DNA from: Clostridia bacterium
Lineage (GTDB): Bacteria; Bacillota; Peptococcia; Peptococcales; BICA1-8
NCBI GenBank assembly: GCA_030154225.1
Contig: JASKKI010000019.1
Location: forward strand, 1-36,414
Direction of reading: 5' to 3'
Length of the DNA stretch: 36,414 nucleotides
Part shown: in pieces, positions 9,807-17,839 of the stretch
Position numbering within the stretch: the stretch's first letter is position 1
Layout: each line of letters begins with the position of its first letter
Notes under the pieces: generated by a model
What the model was told of the DNA's origin: nothing
What the model saw: the letters and a program-made list of their open reading frames with translations, nothing else
The model's database searches: none
Made by a program: the position numbers and the translations under genes

Positions 9807-11078
9807 ATGTTAACTACTAGACCTCGGGGAACAAATGATATTTTACCGGGTGAGGTTGAAAAATGGCAGTATATAGAGGAAATTGCCAGGCAGGTCAGTG
9901 GCCAATTTGGTTATCATGAAATACGAACTCCTCTTTTTGAACATACTGAACTGTTTCTAAGGGGAGTAGGCGAAACTACTGATATAGTTGAAAAGGAAAT
10001 GTATTCCTTTGAAGATAGAGGTAAAAGAAATATAACCTTACGACCAGAAGGTACAGCTTCTACCGTTAGGGCTTTTTTGGAAAATAAACTTTATGCTAAT
10101 CCCCAACCTACAAAATTATTTTATATTGGGCCTATGTTTAGATATGACCGTCCGCAGGCAGGAAGGTACCGGCAATTTCATCAATTTGGCATAGAGGTAT
10201 TCGGTTCCCATCATCCCAGTGTTGATGCAGAAGTCATTGGATTGGCTTGTGAGTATTTAGAAAGATTAGGCTTAAATCAGTTAAAGGTCCATATTAATAC
10301 TGTGGGCTGTCCTAAGTGCCGGCCACAATATAGAGAAGCATTGATTAAATACTTTCAGGATAAAAAGGATATACTTTGCAAGACCTGTTTGGGTAGACTG
10401 GAAAAAAATCCTTTACGGATTCTGGATTGTAAAAATACTCAATGCCAGGAATTAAGTTTAAATGCTCCAACGATTCAAAATTCAACTTGTTCTGAATGTC
10501 AAATACATTTTCAACAAGTTCAAAACTACTTAGATTCTGTAGGAATTGAATATATTGTTAATCCTAAATTAGTAAGAGGGCTTGATTATTATACCCATAC
10601 AGCTTTTGAAATTCTGGTACAAGGAATTGGTGCCCAGAGTGCTATTTGCGGTGGAGGAAGATATAATGGCTTGATTGAACAATGTGGAGGGAAACCAACT
10701 CCGGGAATTGGTTTTGCAATGGGAATGGAAAGATTGTTACTAACCCTTGAATTACAAGGTATATCTCTCATTGCAAATTACAATAATCCTGAAATTTATA
10801 TTGCCACTGTTGGAGAAGAAACAGAGCAGTTGGCTTTTAGATTAGCTATGCAACTTAGAAAAAAAGGAATAAGTGTAGAAAAAGATTATTTAGATAAAAG
10901 TCTTAAAGCTCAAATGAAAACTGCTGACAGGTTAAATGTTAAATATACTCTTATTATAGGTGAAGAAGAATTTGAGAAAAATCAAGTTACTATTAGAAAT
11001 ATGGCTACTAGCCAGCAGAATAAAATTCCTATTTCTGACATTATTAGCTATATCGAAAGGAGTTTGCGTGGAAAATGA
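9807..11078 (+). CDS. hisS: Histidyl-tRNA synthetase
   Basis: Class II synthetase of 423 residues that charges tRNA-His. Visible: the N-terminal [10 protein letters not shown] (about 5-14), motif 2 region [19 protein letters not shown] (about 111-129), the histidine-specific [14 protein letters not shown] (about 254-267), motif 3 around [12 protein letters not shown] (about 301-312) and a C-terminal anticodon-binding domain. A Cys-rich stretch (about 167-231) in the insertion domain holds several CxxC pairs and could bind zinc. AAGGAG lies somewhat far (about 12 bases) from the ATG. The gene is preceded by its own T-box, and its last bases overlap aspS by 4 (ATGA). Confidence 0.98.
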   Translation: MLTTRPRGTNDILPGEVEKWQYIEEIARQVSGQFGYHEIRTPLFEHTELFLRGVGETTDIVEKEMYSFEDRGKRNITLRPEGTASTVRAFLENKLYANPQPTKLFYIGPMFRYDRPQAGRYRQFHQFGIEVFGSHHPSVDAEVIGLACEYLERLGLNQLKVHINTVGCPKCRPQYREALIKYFQDKKDILCKTCLGRLEKNPLRILDCKNTQCQELSLNAPTIQNSTCSECQIHFQQVQNYLDSVGIEYIVNPKLVRGLDYYTHTAFEILVQGIGAQSAICGGGRYNGLIEQCGGKPTPGIGFAMGMERLLLTLELQGISLIANYNNPEIYIATVGEETEQLAFRLAMQLRKKGISVEKDYLDKSLKAQMKTADRLNVKYTLIIGEEEFEKNQVTIRNMATSQQNKIPISDIISYIERSLRGK

Positions 11079-12865
11079 TTAATAGTTTACAAAAGTTAAA
11101 ACGAACTCATAAGTGTAATGATGTACGACAAGATAATACAGGACAAGAAGTAGTGGTAACGGGATGGGTACAAAAAAGGCGTGACCATGGCGGCTTAATT
11201 TTTGTTGACTTACGTGACCGCTCGGGAGTAGTGCAAGTAGTTTTTAGCTCCGAAATTCAACGAGAAGCTTTTGAACTAGCCGAGAAAATACGCTCCGAAT
11301 ATGTTATTGCTGTTAAAGGAGAAGTGGTATTACGGCCGGAAGGAATGGTCAATCCCAATATTGCTACCGGTTACATAGATATTATGGCTAAAGAACTAGT
11401 TATTTTGAATAAAGCTAAAACGCCTCCCTTTTATATAGCAGATGACATTGATGTTGATGAAATGATAAGACTTAAATATAGATATTTAGATCTTAGGCGC
11501 CCGGAAATGCAAAAAAATATAATTCTTAGACATAAGACCATTAAAGCAATTCGTGATTTTTTAGATAAACACGATTTTTTAGAAATTGAAACTCCCATTT
11601 TAACTAAAAGTACCCCAGAGGGAGCTAGAGATTATTTAGTACCTAGCCGTGTTAACCCAGGTAAATTTTTTGCTTTACCCCAATCTCCCCAAATCTTTAA
11701 ACAATTATTAATGGTAGCTGGTATGGAGAAATATTTCCAAATTGCCCGTTGTTTCAGAGATGAAGATTTAAGAGCTGACCGGCAGCCGGAATTTACACAA
11801 CTGGATCTTGAAATGTCATTTATTAACCGTGATGATATCTTAGCCCTAATGGAAGAAATGATAGCTTATATTTTTAAAGTAACTTTAGATAAGGATATTA
11901 AAACACCATTTACTAGATTAACTTATAATGAAGCACTGGAGCGTTACGGTTCTGATAAGCCCGATTTACGGTTTGGTTTGGAATTAAAAGATATTACAGA
12001 AATTGTTAAAGGATGCCAGTTCAAAGTATTTACTCAAGTGGCTCAAAATGGTGGCAAGGTAAAAGGTATCAATGCAAAAGGTTGTGGAAACTATTCCCGT
12101 AAGGATATAGATGATTTAACCAAATTTGTTAGTATCTATGGAGCAAAAGGATTAGCCTATATCATAGTAACCGGTGAAGGTATTAAATCACCAATTGCCA
12201 AGTTCTTCAGTGAAGAAGAAATAAATAATATCCTTGCGAAACTTTCTGCTGAACCAGGAGACTTACTATTATTTGTAGCTGATAAACCGAAAATTGTTAA
12301 TGATAGTCTAGGTCATTTACGTCTAGAACTTGGTAAACGATTAAAATTAATAAATCCTGAAGAATTAAATTTCCTATGGGTTATAGATTTTCCTCTTTTA
12401 GAATGGGATGAAGAAGAAAAACGATTTTTTGCCATGCATCATCCATTTACATCTCCTGTAATAGAAGATATACCATTCATGGATAACCAACCGGATAAAA
12501 TTCGAGCCCAGGCCTATGATATGGTTCTAAATGGAATTGAGATTGGTGGAGGTAGTATCCGTATCTTCCAAAGGGAAATTCAAGAAAAAATGTTTAACTT
12601 GTTGGGATTAACCCCTGAAGAAGCAAAAGAAAAATTCGGTTTTTTACTAGATGCTTTTGAATATGGCACACCTCCCCATGGTGGAATTGCTTTTGGAATT
12701 GACCGGTTAGTCATGTTAATGGCTGGTAAAGATACCATACGAGATGTAATTCCTTTTCCTAAAACTCAGAGTGCAACTGATTTGATGACTGATGCACCGT
12801 CAGAGGTCGGCAGTAAACAGTTAAAGGAACTATCTATTAAACTGGATTTTATTAATAAAAAATAA
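11075..12865 (+). CDS. aspS: Aspartyl-tRNA synthetase, probably non-discriminating (Asp/Asn)
   Basis: Bacterial-type class II AspRS of 596 residues: N-terminal OB anticodon domain, catalytic domain with [18 protein letters not shown] (motif 2), GAD insertion domain, and GIDRLVML (motif 3). In the anticodon domain it carries RRDHGG with H38 and RPEG with G90. In Pseudomonas aeruginosa AspRS the corresponding His and Gly mark enzymes that also charge tRNA-Asn with aspartate, whereas E. coli has Leu and Asn there. I therefore infer a non-discriminating enzyme that would need the GatCAB amidotransferase, which is not in this window. The start overlaps the hisS stop by 4 bases, so it shares the hisS T-box. 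Confidence 0.97.
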   Translation: MINSLQKLKRTHKCNDVRQDNTGQEVVVTGWVQKRRDHGGLIFVDLRDRSGVVQVVFSSEIQREAFELAEKIRSEYVIAVKGEVVLRPEGMVNPNIATGYIDIMAKELVILNKAKTPPFYIADDIDVDEMIRLKYRYLDLRRPEMQKNIILRHKTIKAIRDFLDKHDFLEIETPILTKSTPEGARDYLVPSRVNPGKFFALPQSPQIFKQLLMVAGMEKYFQIARCFRDEDLRADRQPEFTQLDLEMSFINRDDILALMEEMIAYIFKVTLDKDIKTPFTRLTYNEALERYGSDKPDLRFGLELKDITEIVKGCQFKVFTQVAQNGGKVKGINAKGCGNYSRKDIDDLTKFVSIYGAKGLAYIIVTGEGIKSPIAKFFSEEEINNILAKLSAEPGDLLLFVADKPKIVNDSLGHLRLELGKRLKLINPEELNFLWVIDFPLLEWDEEEKRFFAMHHPFTSPVIEDIPFMDNQPDKIRAQAYDMVLNGIEIGGGSIRIFQREIQEKMFNLLGLTPEEAKEKFGFLLDAFEYGTPPHGGIAFGIDRLVMLMAGKDTIRDVIPFPKTQSATDLMTDAPSEVGSKQLKELSIKLDFINKK

Positions 12866-12884
12866 TGATAAATCATGGGAAAAC

Positions 12885-12913
12885 TTGAAGACGACCGTTG
12901 TTTATGTTAACAT
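12885..12913 (+). promoter_or_regulatory. Promoter of 6S RNA
   Basis: TTGAAG at 12885-12890, a 17-base spacer, and TAACAT at 12908-12913, just after the aspS stop. Predicted start near 12920. Confidence 0.55.
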
Positions 12914-12919
12914 AATGTT

Positions 12920-13140
12920 AAGAAATAGATTAGAAACTCCCTACGATGTTCGTGGGGCTAAAAGGTAGTTTTGAGCCAACACTAACACATAGGGAGCTTA
13001 ACTCTGGTTGCGTAGTAAATGCCCGGTTTTGGGACTTATGAAACAATCAGGAGGGCACCCACCTGCGGGAGCAGGTTCAAAACTCCGGCACCACGGCATA
13101 TGTGGGGTGAATAAACGCAGTTAACTACTGCGTATTTTTT
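12920..13140 (+). ncRNA. ssrS: 6S RNA
   Basis: This gene-free interval holds a long rod-like RNA. The closing stem pairs CCCTAC (12939-12944) and CGTGG (12951-12955) with CCACG (13091-13095) and GTGGGG (13102-13107), separated by internal mismatches, with a large central region between. The position between aspS and the tcdA homologue is that of bsrA (6S-1 RNA) in Bacillus subtilis. A promoter precedes it and an intrinsic terminator ends it. 6S RNA mimics an open promoter and sequesters sigma-A RNA polymerase holoenzyme. The exact 5' end is approximate. Confidence 0.85.
13115..13140 (+). terminator. Intrinsic terminator of 6S RNA
   Basis: ACGCAGT at 13115-13121 pairs with ACTGCGT at 13127-13133 around a 5-base loop, followed by A and a run of T. 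Confidence 0.9.
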
Positions 13141-13196
13141 TTAGATGTTAAAAAAATAATTATAATGGTGTATTAAATTTTTGAGGTGTTAATAAA

Positions 13197-13919
13197 ATGT
13201 CTGAAAAGTTTAACAGGACCAAGCTTTTAATAGGGGAAGAAGGTTTTGAAATCTTAAAAAGCTTAAACATTGCCATTTTGGGTATTGGAGGAGTTGGTTC
13301 TTTTACTGCAGAAGCTTTAGGCAGAGCGGGGATAGGTAAACTCACCTTAATAGACCACGATATTGTTGACATTACAAATATAAACAGGCAGATTCATGCC
13401 CTAACTTCAACTGTGGGTCAGATTAAGGTAGAAATTATGAAAAAAAGATTAAAGGATATAAATCCCGAAGCCCAGATTACAGCAATTAGAGAATTTTGTA
13501 CTCCTGATAATATAAATGAACTTTTAAAGGAAGAATATGATTATATAGTGGATGCTATTGATAATGTTACAGGTAAACTTTCCATTATTGAATATGCTGT
13601 AAAAAAACAAATTCCTGTTATCTCCAGTATGGGAGCTGCCAACAAATTGAGTAATAAGAATTTTCAAGTTGTAGATATTAGTCAAACCAGGGTATGCCCT
13701 CTTGCTAAGGTAATTAGAAAGGAGTTAAGAGCTAGAGGAATAGATAAAGGGGTAAAAGTTGTTTATTCTCCAGATCCCATTATAAAACCTGATAAAATTA
13801 AACTGGAAAATAATTCAGGTAAAAGAGAGTTACCAGGTAGTATTTCCTTTGTTCCTCCAGTAGCAGGTTTAATAATGGCGGGAGAAGTTATTAATGATTT
13901 ATTACATAAAATTAATTGA
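13197..13919 (+). CDS. tcdA: tRNA threonylcarbamoyladenosine dehydratase (TcdA/YrvM)
   Basis: E1-like ThiF/MoeB-fold enzyme of 240 residues that uses ATP to cyclise t6A37 to ct6A37 in tRNAs reading ANN codons. The nucleotide-binding loop GIGGVGS is at 29-35, followed by LIDHDIVDITNINRQIHAL (about 52-70), the usual E1-like ATP/substrate segment, and VDAIDNVTGK (about 116-125). The late YSPDPI motif (about 189-194) is characteristic of TcdA rather than ThiF or MoeB. AGGTG precedes the ATG. Its place after aspS and 6S RNA matches Bacillus yrvM. The TGA stop overlaps the -35 element of the csoR promoter. Confidence 0.92.
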   Translation: MSEKFNRTKLLIGEEGFEILKSLNIAILGIGGVGSFTAEALGRAGIGKLTLIDHDIVDITNINRQIHALTSTVGQIKVEIMKKRLKDINPEAQITAIREFCTPDNINELLKEEYDYIVDAIDNVTGKLSIIEYAVKKQIPVISSMGAANKLSNKNFQVVDISQTRVCPLAKVIRKELRARGIDKGVKVVYSPDPIIKPDKIKLENNSGKRELPGSISFVPPVAGLIMAGEVINDLLHKIN

Positions 13920-13944
13920 CATACAATACCAAAATAGTTATAAT
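13916..13944 (+). promoter_or_regulatory. Consensus sigma-A promoter of csoR-trxA
   Basis: TTGACA at 13916-13921, exactly 17 bases, then TATAAT at 13939-13944: a perfect consensus. The -35 element overlaps the tcdA stop codon. Confidence 0.88.
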
Positions 13945-13953
13945 CAAATATAG

Positions 13954-13970
13954 ATACCCCTACTAGGTAT
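13954..13970 (+). promoter_or_regulatory. Candidate CsoR operator
   Basis: ATACC at 13954-13958 and GGTAT at 13966-13970 form an inverted repeat with a C/T-rich centre, resembling the G-C-tract pseudo-palindromes bound by CsoR-family repressors. It lies just after the predicted start site, where binding would block transcription. Assignment is by position and symmetry only. Confidence 0.5.
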
Positions 13971-13996
13971 ATTGGATATAAATTGGGGGAGATGCA

Positions 13997-14263
13997 ATGG
14001 TTAATGAAGAAAAACAAAATATATTAAAACGCTTGAGACGAATTGAAGGACAATTAAAAGGAATTCAAAGGATGATTGAAAGTGATGTTTGTTGTGTTGA
14101 TGTTCTTGTTCAGATAGCTGCGGTTAAAGCTGCTGTAAATAAAACTGGAACATTAATTTTTGAAAATCATGCTAAAGAATGCCTGAGTAATTCTCTGGAA
14201 TCCAAGTCTCAAGAGGATGTAGTCAAAGAACTTATGCAAGTTCTAACAAGTTTTATTAAATAA
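13997..14263 (+). CDS. csoR: CsoR-family metal-sensing transcriptional repressor
   Basis: An 88-residue all-helical repressor of the CsoR/RcnR (DUF156) family. The family core [17 protein letters not shown] (about 12-28) is present. The ligand set is C33, H58 and C62, with the spacing (25 and 4) of the copper-sensing C-H-C triad of CsoR; persulfide-sensing CstR has Asn in place of the His, so copper(I) is the favoured ligand. An extra cysteine, C32, lies beside C33. The gene follows a perfect promoter with an operator-like palindrome and is 16 bases before trxA, so it probably represses itself and trxA. No copper ATPase or chaperone gene is next to it. Confidence 0.88.
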   Translation: MVNEEKQNILKRLRRIEGQLKGIQRMIESDVCCVDVLVQIAAVKAAVNKTGTLIFENHAKECLSNSLESKSQEDVVKELMQVLTSFIK

Positions 14264-14279
14264 TTTAGGAGGTTTTATT

Positions 14280-14603
14280 ATGTCCAATGTAGTTACTTTT
14301 ACTGATGCCAATTTCCAGCAGGAAGTATTACAATCAACTGAGCCGGTTTTAGTAGATTTTTGGGCTGCCTGGTGCGGACCATGTAAGATGATTGCTCCTG
14401 TTGTAGAAGAATTAGCCGGAGATTTTACCGGAAAAGCTAAAGTGGGAAAACTAAATGTTGATGAATATGGTAGAATTGCTCAACAATATGGTGTAATGAG
14501 TATTCCTACCTTAATTCTGTTCAAAAATGGTAAGGAAGCTGGTCGTGTTGTAGGTTTTCGCCCCAAGGCAGAACTAGCAAAAATTATTGAACAAGCGTTA
14601 TAA
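14280..14603 (+). CDS. trxA: Thioredoxin
   Basis: Classical 107-residue thioredoxin with active site WCGPC at about residues 31-35, the VDFWAAW strand before it and cis-proline segment SIPTL at about 75-79. It reduces protein disulfides in the cytosol. An AGGAGG site precedes the ATG, and the gene lies 16 bases after csoR with no promoter between, so both are expected to come from the csoR promoter. A strong terminator follows. Being controlled by a metal or thiol sensor would be an unusual arrangement for the main thioredoxin, so this may be a stress-dedicated copy. Confidence 0.97.
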   Translation: MSNVVTFTDANFQQEVLQSTEPVLVDFWAAWCGPCKMIAPVVEELAGDFTGKAKVGKLNVDEYGRIAQQYGVMSIPTLILFKNGKEAGRVVGFRPKAELAKIIEQAL

Positions 14604-14615
14604 ATAAAATATCTG

Positions 14616-14650
14616 TAGGAGCCGTAAAACGGCTCCTATTTTTAATTTTT
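14616..14650 (+). terminator. Intrinsic terminator of csoR-trxA
   Basis: TAGGAGCCG at 14616-14624 pairs with CGGCTCCTA at 14630-14638 around TAAAA, followed by a T-rich tail. Confidence 0.93.
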
Positions 14651-14667
14651 AGAAAGAAAATCTTTAA

Positions 14668-14781
14668 CAACAGATTATACAGAGATATTATAAACTAGCT
14701 AACGGACAGCAGTCACTTAAAAACCTACTTGCCGGTTTTTATGATAATAGGCAGGAATACGTAAAATACTTACCGAATTAA
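14668..14781 (+). pseudogene. Possible 3' remnant of an unidentified gene
   Basis: Between the trxA terminator and ltaA, one frame is open for 37 codons before a TAA at 14779-14781. It reads like protein (for example YYKLANGQQSLKNLLAGF) but has no start codon or ribosome binding site and is preceded by an in-frame stop. It may be the decayed end of a lost gene, or chance. I recognise no family. Confidence 0.25.
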
Positions 14782-14784
14782 AAT

Positions 14785-14813
14785 TTGACAAATTTTATTC
14801 TGAAAAGTTAATG
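14785..14813 (+). promoter_or_regulatory. Possible promoter of the threonine aldolase gene
   Basis: TTGACA at 14785-14790 with TTAATG 17 bases downstream. The -35 is perfect and the -10 poor. It lies after the trxA terminator and before ltaA, where a promoter is needed. Confidence 0.35.
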
Positions 14814-14859
14814 GATTTGCTGTGAATATTTAACCTTAGATATTGGAGGGAATCAAAAT

Positions 14860-15900
14860 ATGGGTAATATATTAGTCGATTTACGTAGTGATACTGTAAC
14901 CAAACCATGTCCTATTATGCGAGAATTAATGGCTAAAGCCGAAGTAGGTGATGATGTTTATGGTGAAGACCCTACAATAAATAAGTTAGAAGAATTGTCT
15001 GCTCGTAAATTAAATAAAGAAGCAGCGTTATTTGTAACCAGTGGAACCATGGGAAATCAAATCGCGGTTTTAACCCATACTTCCCGTGGTGACGAAATTA
15101 TTTTAGAGGCTAGCTCCCATATTTATGCTTTTGAAGTAGGTGGAATTGCCATGATGGCTGGGGTAATGCCTAATACTATTACAGGTAATAACGGAAAAAT
15201 CTCGCCTGATCAGTTGAGAAAAGCGATAAAACCGGAAAATATTCATTATCCCAAAGCTACTTTGTTGTGTTTGGAGAATACCAGTAATTTTGGGGGAGGT
15301 ACAGTTACTACCCTAGAAGAAATGGATGAATTAGCTAATATTGCCAAAGGAAATGGGCTTAAAGTTCATATTGATGGTGCAAGAATTTTTAATGCTGCAG
15401 TTTATTTAAATATACCTGTAAGTGATTTGGTAAAAAGTGCAGATTCAATAATGTTTTGTTTATCCAAAGGCTTAGGGGCTCCTGTAGGAAGCATGCTGGT
15501 AGGTAGTAAAGAATTTATTAATAAAGCAAGAAAATATCGCAAAATGTTAGGTGGAGGATTAAGACAGGCCGGTATTTTGGCAGCTGCCGGTATCTATGCC
15601 TTGGAAAACTTAGTTGAAAGACTACAGGAAGACCATAATCTTGCTGGTAAATTAGCTCGGGGTTTATCAGAAATACCTGGTATTAAGGTTAATATCGGTA
15701 CTGTGCAGACCAACATTGTCATGGCTGATTTAACAAAGTCAGACCTAGATGTAAATAATTTAGTTGAATTATTAAAACAAAAGGGTATATTAGTAAATAG
15801 TGTAAATGAGAAAAGGATCAGATTTGTAACCCACCGGGATATAAGTACAGAAAATATAGATTATACCCTGCAAGTTATTAAACAAATTTTAGTTTCTTAA
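14860..15900 (+). CDS. ltaE: Low-specificity L-threonine aldolase
   Basis: PLP enzyme of 346 residues that cleaves threonine or allo-threonine to glycine and acetaldehyde. The N-terminal DLRSDTVTKP (about 7-16), SGTMGNQ at 61-67 (cofactor phosphate contact), IDGARIFNAA (about 171-180) and the Schiff-base lysine K203 in CLSKGLGAPVG are all present. GGAGG lies upstream of the ATG at a slightly long spacing. It has its own upstream gap of about 250 bases and an upstream terminator, so it starts a new transcript. Its insertion between the tcdA region and rarA is not part of the usual Firmicute order. Confidence 0.94.
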   Translation: MGNILVDLRSDTVTKPCPIMRELMAKAEVGDDVYGEDPTINKLEELSARKLNKEAALFVTSGTMGNQIAVLTHTSRGDEIILEASSHIYAFEVGGIAMMAGVMPNTITGNNGKISPDQLRKAIKPENIHYPKATLLCLENTSNFGGGTVTTLEEMDELANIAKGNGLKVHIDGARIFNAAVYLNIPVSDLVKSADSIMFCLSKGLGAPVGSMLVGSKEFINKARKYRKMLGGGLRQAGILAAAGIYALENLVERLQEDHNLAGKLARGLSEIPGIKVNIGTVQTNIVMADLTKSDLDVNNLVELLKQKGILVNSVNEKRIRFVTHRDISTENIDYTLQVIKQILVS

Positions 15901-15907
15901 AGAATCT

Positions 15908-15931
15908 ATTAACTATACACCATTAACTATA
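15908..15931 (+). repeat. Degenerate heptad repeat tract upstream of rarA
   Basis: ATTAACTATA occurs at 15908-15917 and again at 15922-15931, a period of 14 (two heptads). It belongs with the tracts near 19394 and 26033. Confidence 0.5.
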
Positions 15932-15951
15932 AACTTTAAAAGGTGATTTTT

Positions 15952-17250
15952 GTGGATTTATTTACTTCTGTAAAAGAAGAACACATACAAAGAAATGCTC
16001 CTTTAGCTGACCGTATGCGACCCAAAACCTTGGATGAAATCATCGGACAAGATGAAATCCTGGCTCAGGGCAAGCTTTTAAGGCGGTCCATTGAGGCAGA
16101 TCGCTTAAATTCGTTAATTTTTTATGGACCTCCCGGTTGTGGAAAAACAACTATTGCCAGTGTAATTGCTAAAATTACCAGGGGCTATTTTTCTAAATTA
16201 AATGCGGTTACTTCAGGTGTACAGGACCTTAGAAAGCTTATTTTAGAAGCTGAAGAAAGATTAGGTATGTATCAACAGCATACAATAGTATTTATTGATG
16301 AAATTCACAGGTTTAATAAAAGTCAACAGGATGCTTTACTACCAGCAGTAGAAAAGGGAGTTATTATTTTGATTGGCGCTACTACGGAAAATCCTTATTT
16401 TAGTATTAATTCAGCTCTTTTATCAAGATCCTTATTATTTAAATTAAACCCCTTAACAGAAGATGATATAATACTCATATTGAAAAAAAGTATACGGGAT
16501 AATGAACGAGGCTTAGGAAATTATAACATTAATATTTCTCAAGAAGCTCTAAAGCATTTAGCCCGTTATGCCCAGGGTGATGCTCGAATTGCCTTAAATG
16601 GTCTGGAACTTGCTGTGGTTTCTACTCCACCGGATAATAAAGGTGTAAGGGTCATCGATTTAAAAACCGTGGAAGAATCTATTCAAAGACCTGCAATCAT
16701 GTATGACAAAACAGGTGACCAGCACTATGATGTTATATCTGCTTTCATAAAAAGTATGAGAGGTTCTGACCCCCATGCTACTTTACATTATTTAGCACGT
16801 ATGTTAGATGCAGGTGAAGACCCTAGGTTTATTGCCAGAAGAATAGTTGTTCATGCTGCAGAAGATGTGGGTCTAGCTGATCCGCAAGCTTTAGTTGTTG
16901 CCCAAAGTGCTGCCCAGGCAGTAGATTTTATCGGACTTCCTGAAGGGAGACTGATTTTGGCTGAAGCAGCTCTTTATATTGCTTTAGCTCCAAAAAGTAA
17001 TTCAGTATTAAAGGGGATAAATGAAGCATTAATGGATATCAAAAAAGGGAAAATTGGAACAGTACCAAAACACCTGAGAGATAATCATTACAAAGGGGCT
17101 AAAGAGCTAGGTCATGGAAATGAATATTTATATCCCCACGACTATCCGGATCATTTTGTAAAACAACATTATTTACCTGATATTTTAAAAGATAAAAAGT
17201 ATTATGTACCATCCCAGGAAGGGCAAGAAAATAAATACATAAAAAAATAA
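15952..17250 (+). CDS. rarA: RarA/MgsA replication-associated recombination ATPase
   Basis: AAA+ ATPase of 432 residues related to clamp-loader subunits and RuvB, acting at stalled replication forks. Walker A GPPGCGKTT is at 59-67 and Walker B FIDEIHRF with DE near 116-117; IGATTENPYF is sensor 1, and the C-terminal tetramerisation region contains RMLDAGEDPRFIARR. It is the homologue of Bacillus YrvN. I prefer GTG at 15952, because AAGGTGA lies 5 bases upstream; a GTG at 15943 would place the start inside that site. It occupies the same place as in Bacillus, between tcdA and the Rrf2 regulator. Confidence 0.95.
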   Translation: MDLFTSVKEEHIQRNAPLADRMRPKTLDEIIGQDEILAQGKLLRRSIEADRLNSLIFYGPPGCGKTTIASVIAKITRGYFSKLNAVTSGVQDLRKLILEAEERLGMYQQHTIVFIDEIHRFNKSQQDALLPAVEKGVIILIGATTENPYFSINSALLSRSLLFKLNPLTEDDIILILKKSIRDNERGLGNYNINISQEALKHLARYAQGDARIALNGLELAVVSTPPDNKGVRVIDLKTVEESIQRPAIMYDKTGDQHYDVISAFIKSMRGSDPHATLHYLARMLDAGEDPRFIARRIVVHAAEDVGLADPQALVVAQSAAQAVDFIGLPEGRLILAEAALYIALAPKSNSVLKGINEALMDIKKGKIGTVPKHLRDNHYKGAKELGHGNEYLYPHDYPDHFVKQHYLPDILKDKKYYVPSQEGQENKYIKK

Positions 17251-17297
17251 TTTTTGAAAATCATAAAAAACCAGAGTAAATTACTCGGAAATTTTAG

Positions 17298-17326
17298 TTG
17301 ACCTTGTAAACTTACTATGTTAATCT
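17298..17326 (+). promoter_or_regulatory. Promoter of iscR-iscS-iscU
   Basis: TTGACC at 17298-17303, a 17-base spacer, TAATCT at 17321-17326, in the gap between rarA and iscR. Confidence 0.62.
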
Positions 17327-17338
17327 AACAATAGAAAA

Positions 17339-17355
17339 CCTAGTGAAATACTAGG
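17339..17355 (+). promoter_or_regulatory. Candidate IscR operator
   Basis: CCTAGT at 17339-17344 and ACTAGG at 17350-17355 form a 6-base inverted repeat around GAAAT, just downstream of the predicted start site. Rrf2 regulators usually repress their own operon, which makes this a candidate autoregulatory site. No experimental consensus is matched. Confidence 0.4.
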
Positions 17356-17376
17356 GAATGAACTTGAGGTGATATT

Positions 17377-17823
17377 GTGAAATTGTCAACCAAAGGTCGA
17401 TATGGTGTCAAGGCAATGTTCGACTTAGCCCAAAATTATGGAAGTGGGCCCATTCCATTAAACAGTATTGCCCAGAGAAATAGCATTTCCGAACATTATT
17501 TAGAGCAATTGATTGCTGTTTTAAGGAAGGCCGGTTTAGTGAAAAGTGTAAGAGGTGCTCAAGGAGGGTATATTTTAAGTAAATCTCCTGAAGCAATTAC
17601 TATCGGTGATATTATCAGGGTTTTAGAAGGGCCCATTGCACCTGTTGATTGTGTAAGTGAAGAAGAACCAGAACCCTGTAACAATGCGGAATTTTGCGTG
17701 ACCCGCAGTATTTGGGCTCGAGTTCGGGATAGTGTTGCCGATGTATTAGATTCTATTACTTTAGCAGATATGCTGGAAGAAGAAAAAAAACGTAGAGATG
17801 AAAGTTATATGTATTATATCTAA
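17377..17823 (+). CDS. iscR: Rrf2-family Fe-S regulator (IscR-like)
   Basis: A 148-residue Rrf2 transcription factor. An N-terminal winged helix begins KLSTKGRYGVKAMFDLA, with the wing segment VRGAQGGYIL at about 57-66. Three cysteines, C92, C101 and C107, lie where IscR binds its Fe-S cluster; E. coli has C92, C98 and C104. That distinguishes it from CymR, which lacks them. Translation starts at GTG 17377 with a GAGGTGAT site upstream. It heads the iscS-iscU-mnmA group and presumably matches Fe-S assembly to demand. The wider Cys spacing (9 and 6) is slightly unusual. Confidence 0.88.
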   Translation: MKLSTKGRYGVKAMFDLAQNYGSGPIPLNSIAQRNSISEHYLEQLIAVLRKAGLVKSVRGAQGGYILSKSPEAITIGDIIRVLEGPIAPVDCVSEEEPEPCNNAEFCVTRSIWARVRDSVADVLDSITLADMLEEEKKRRDESYMYYI

Positions 17824-17839
17824 TAAGGAGTGATTATTA

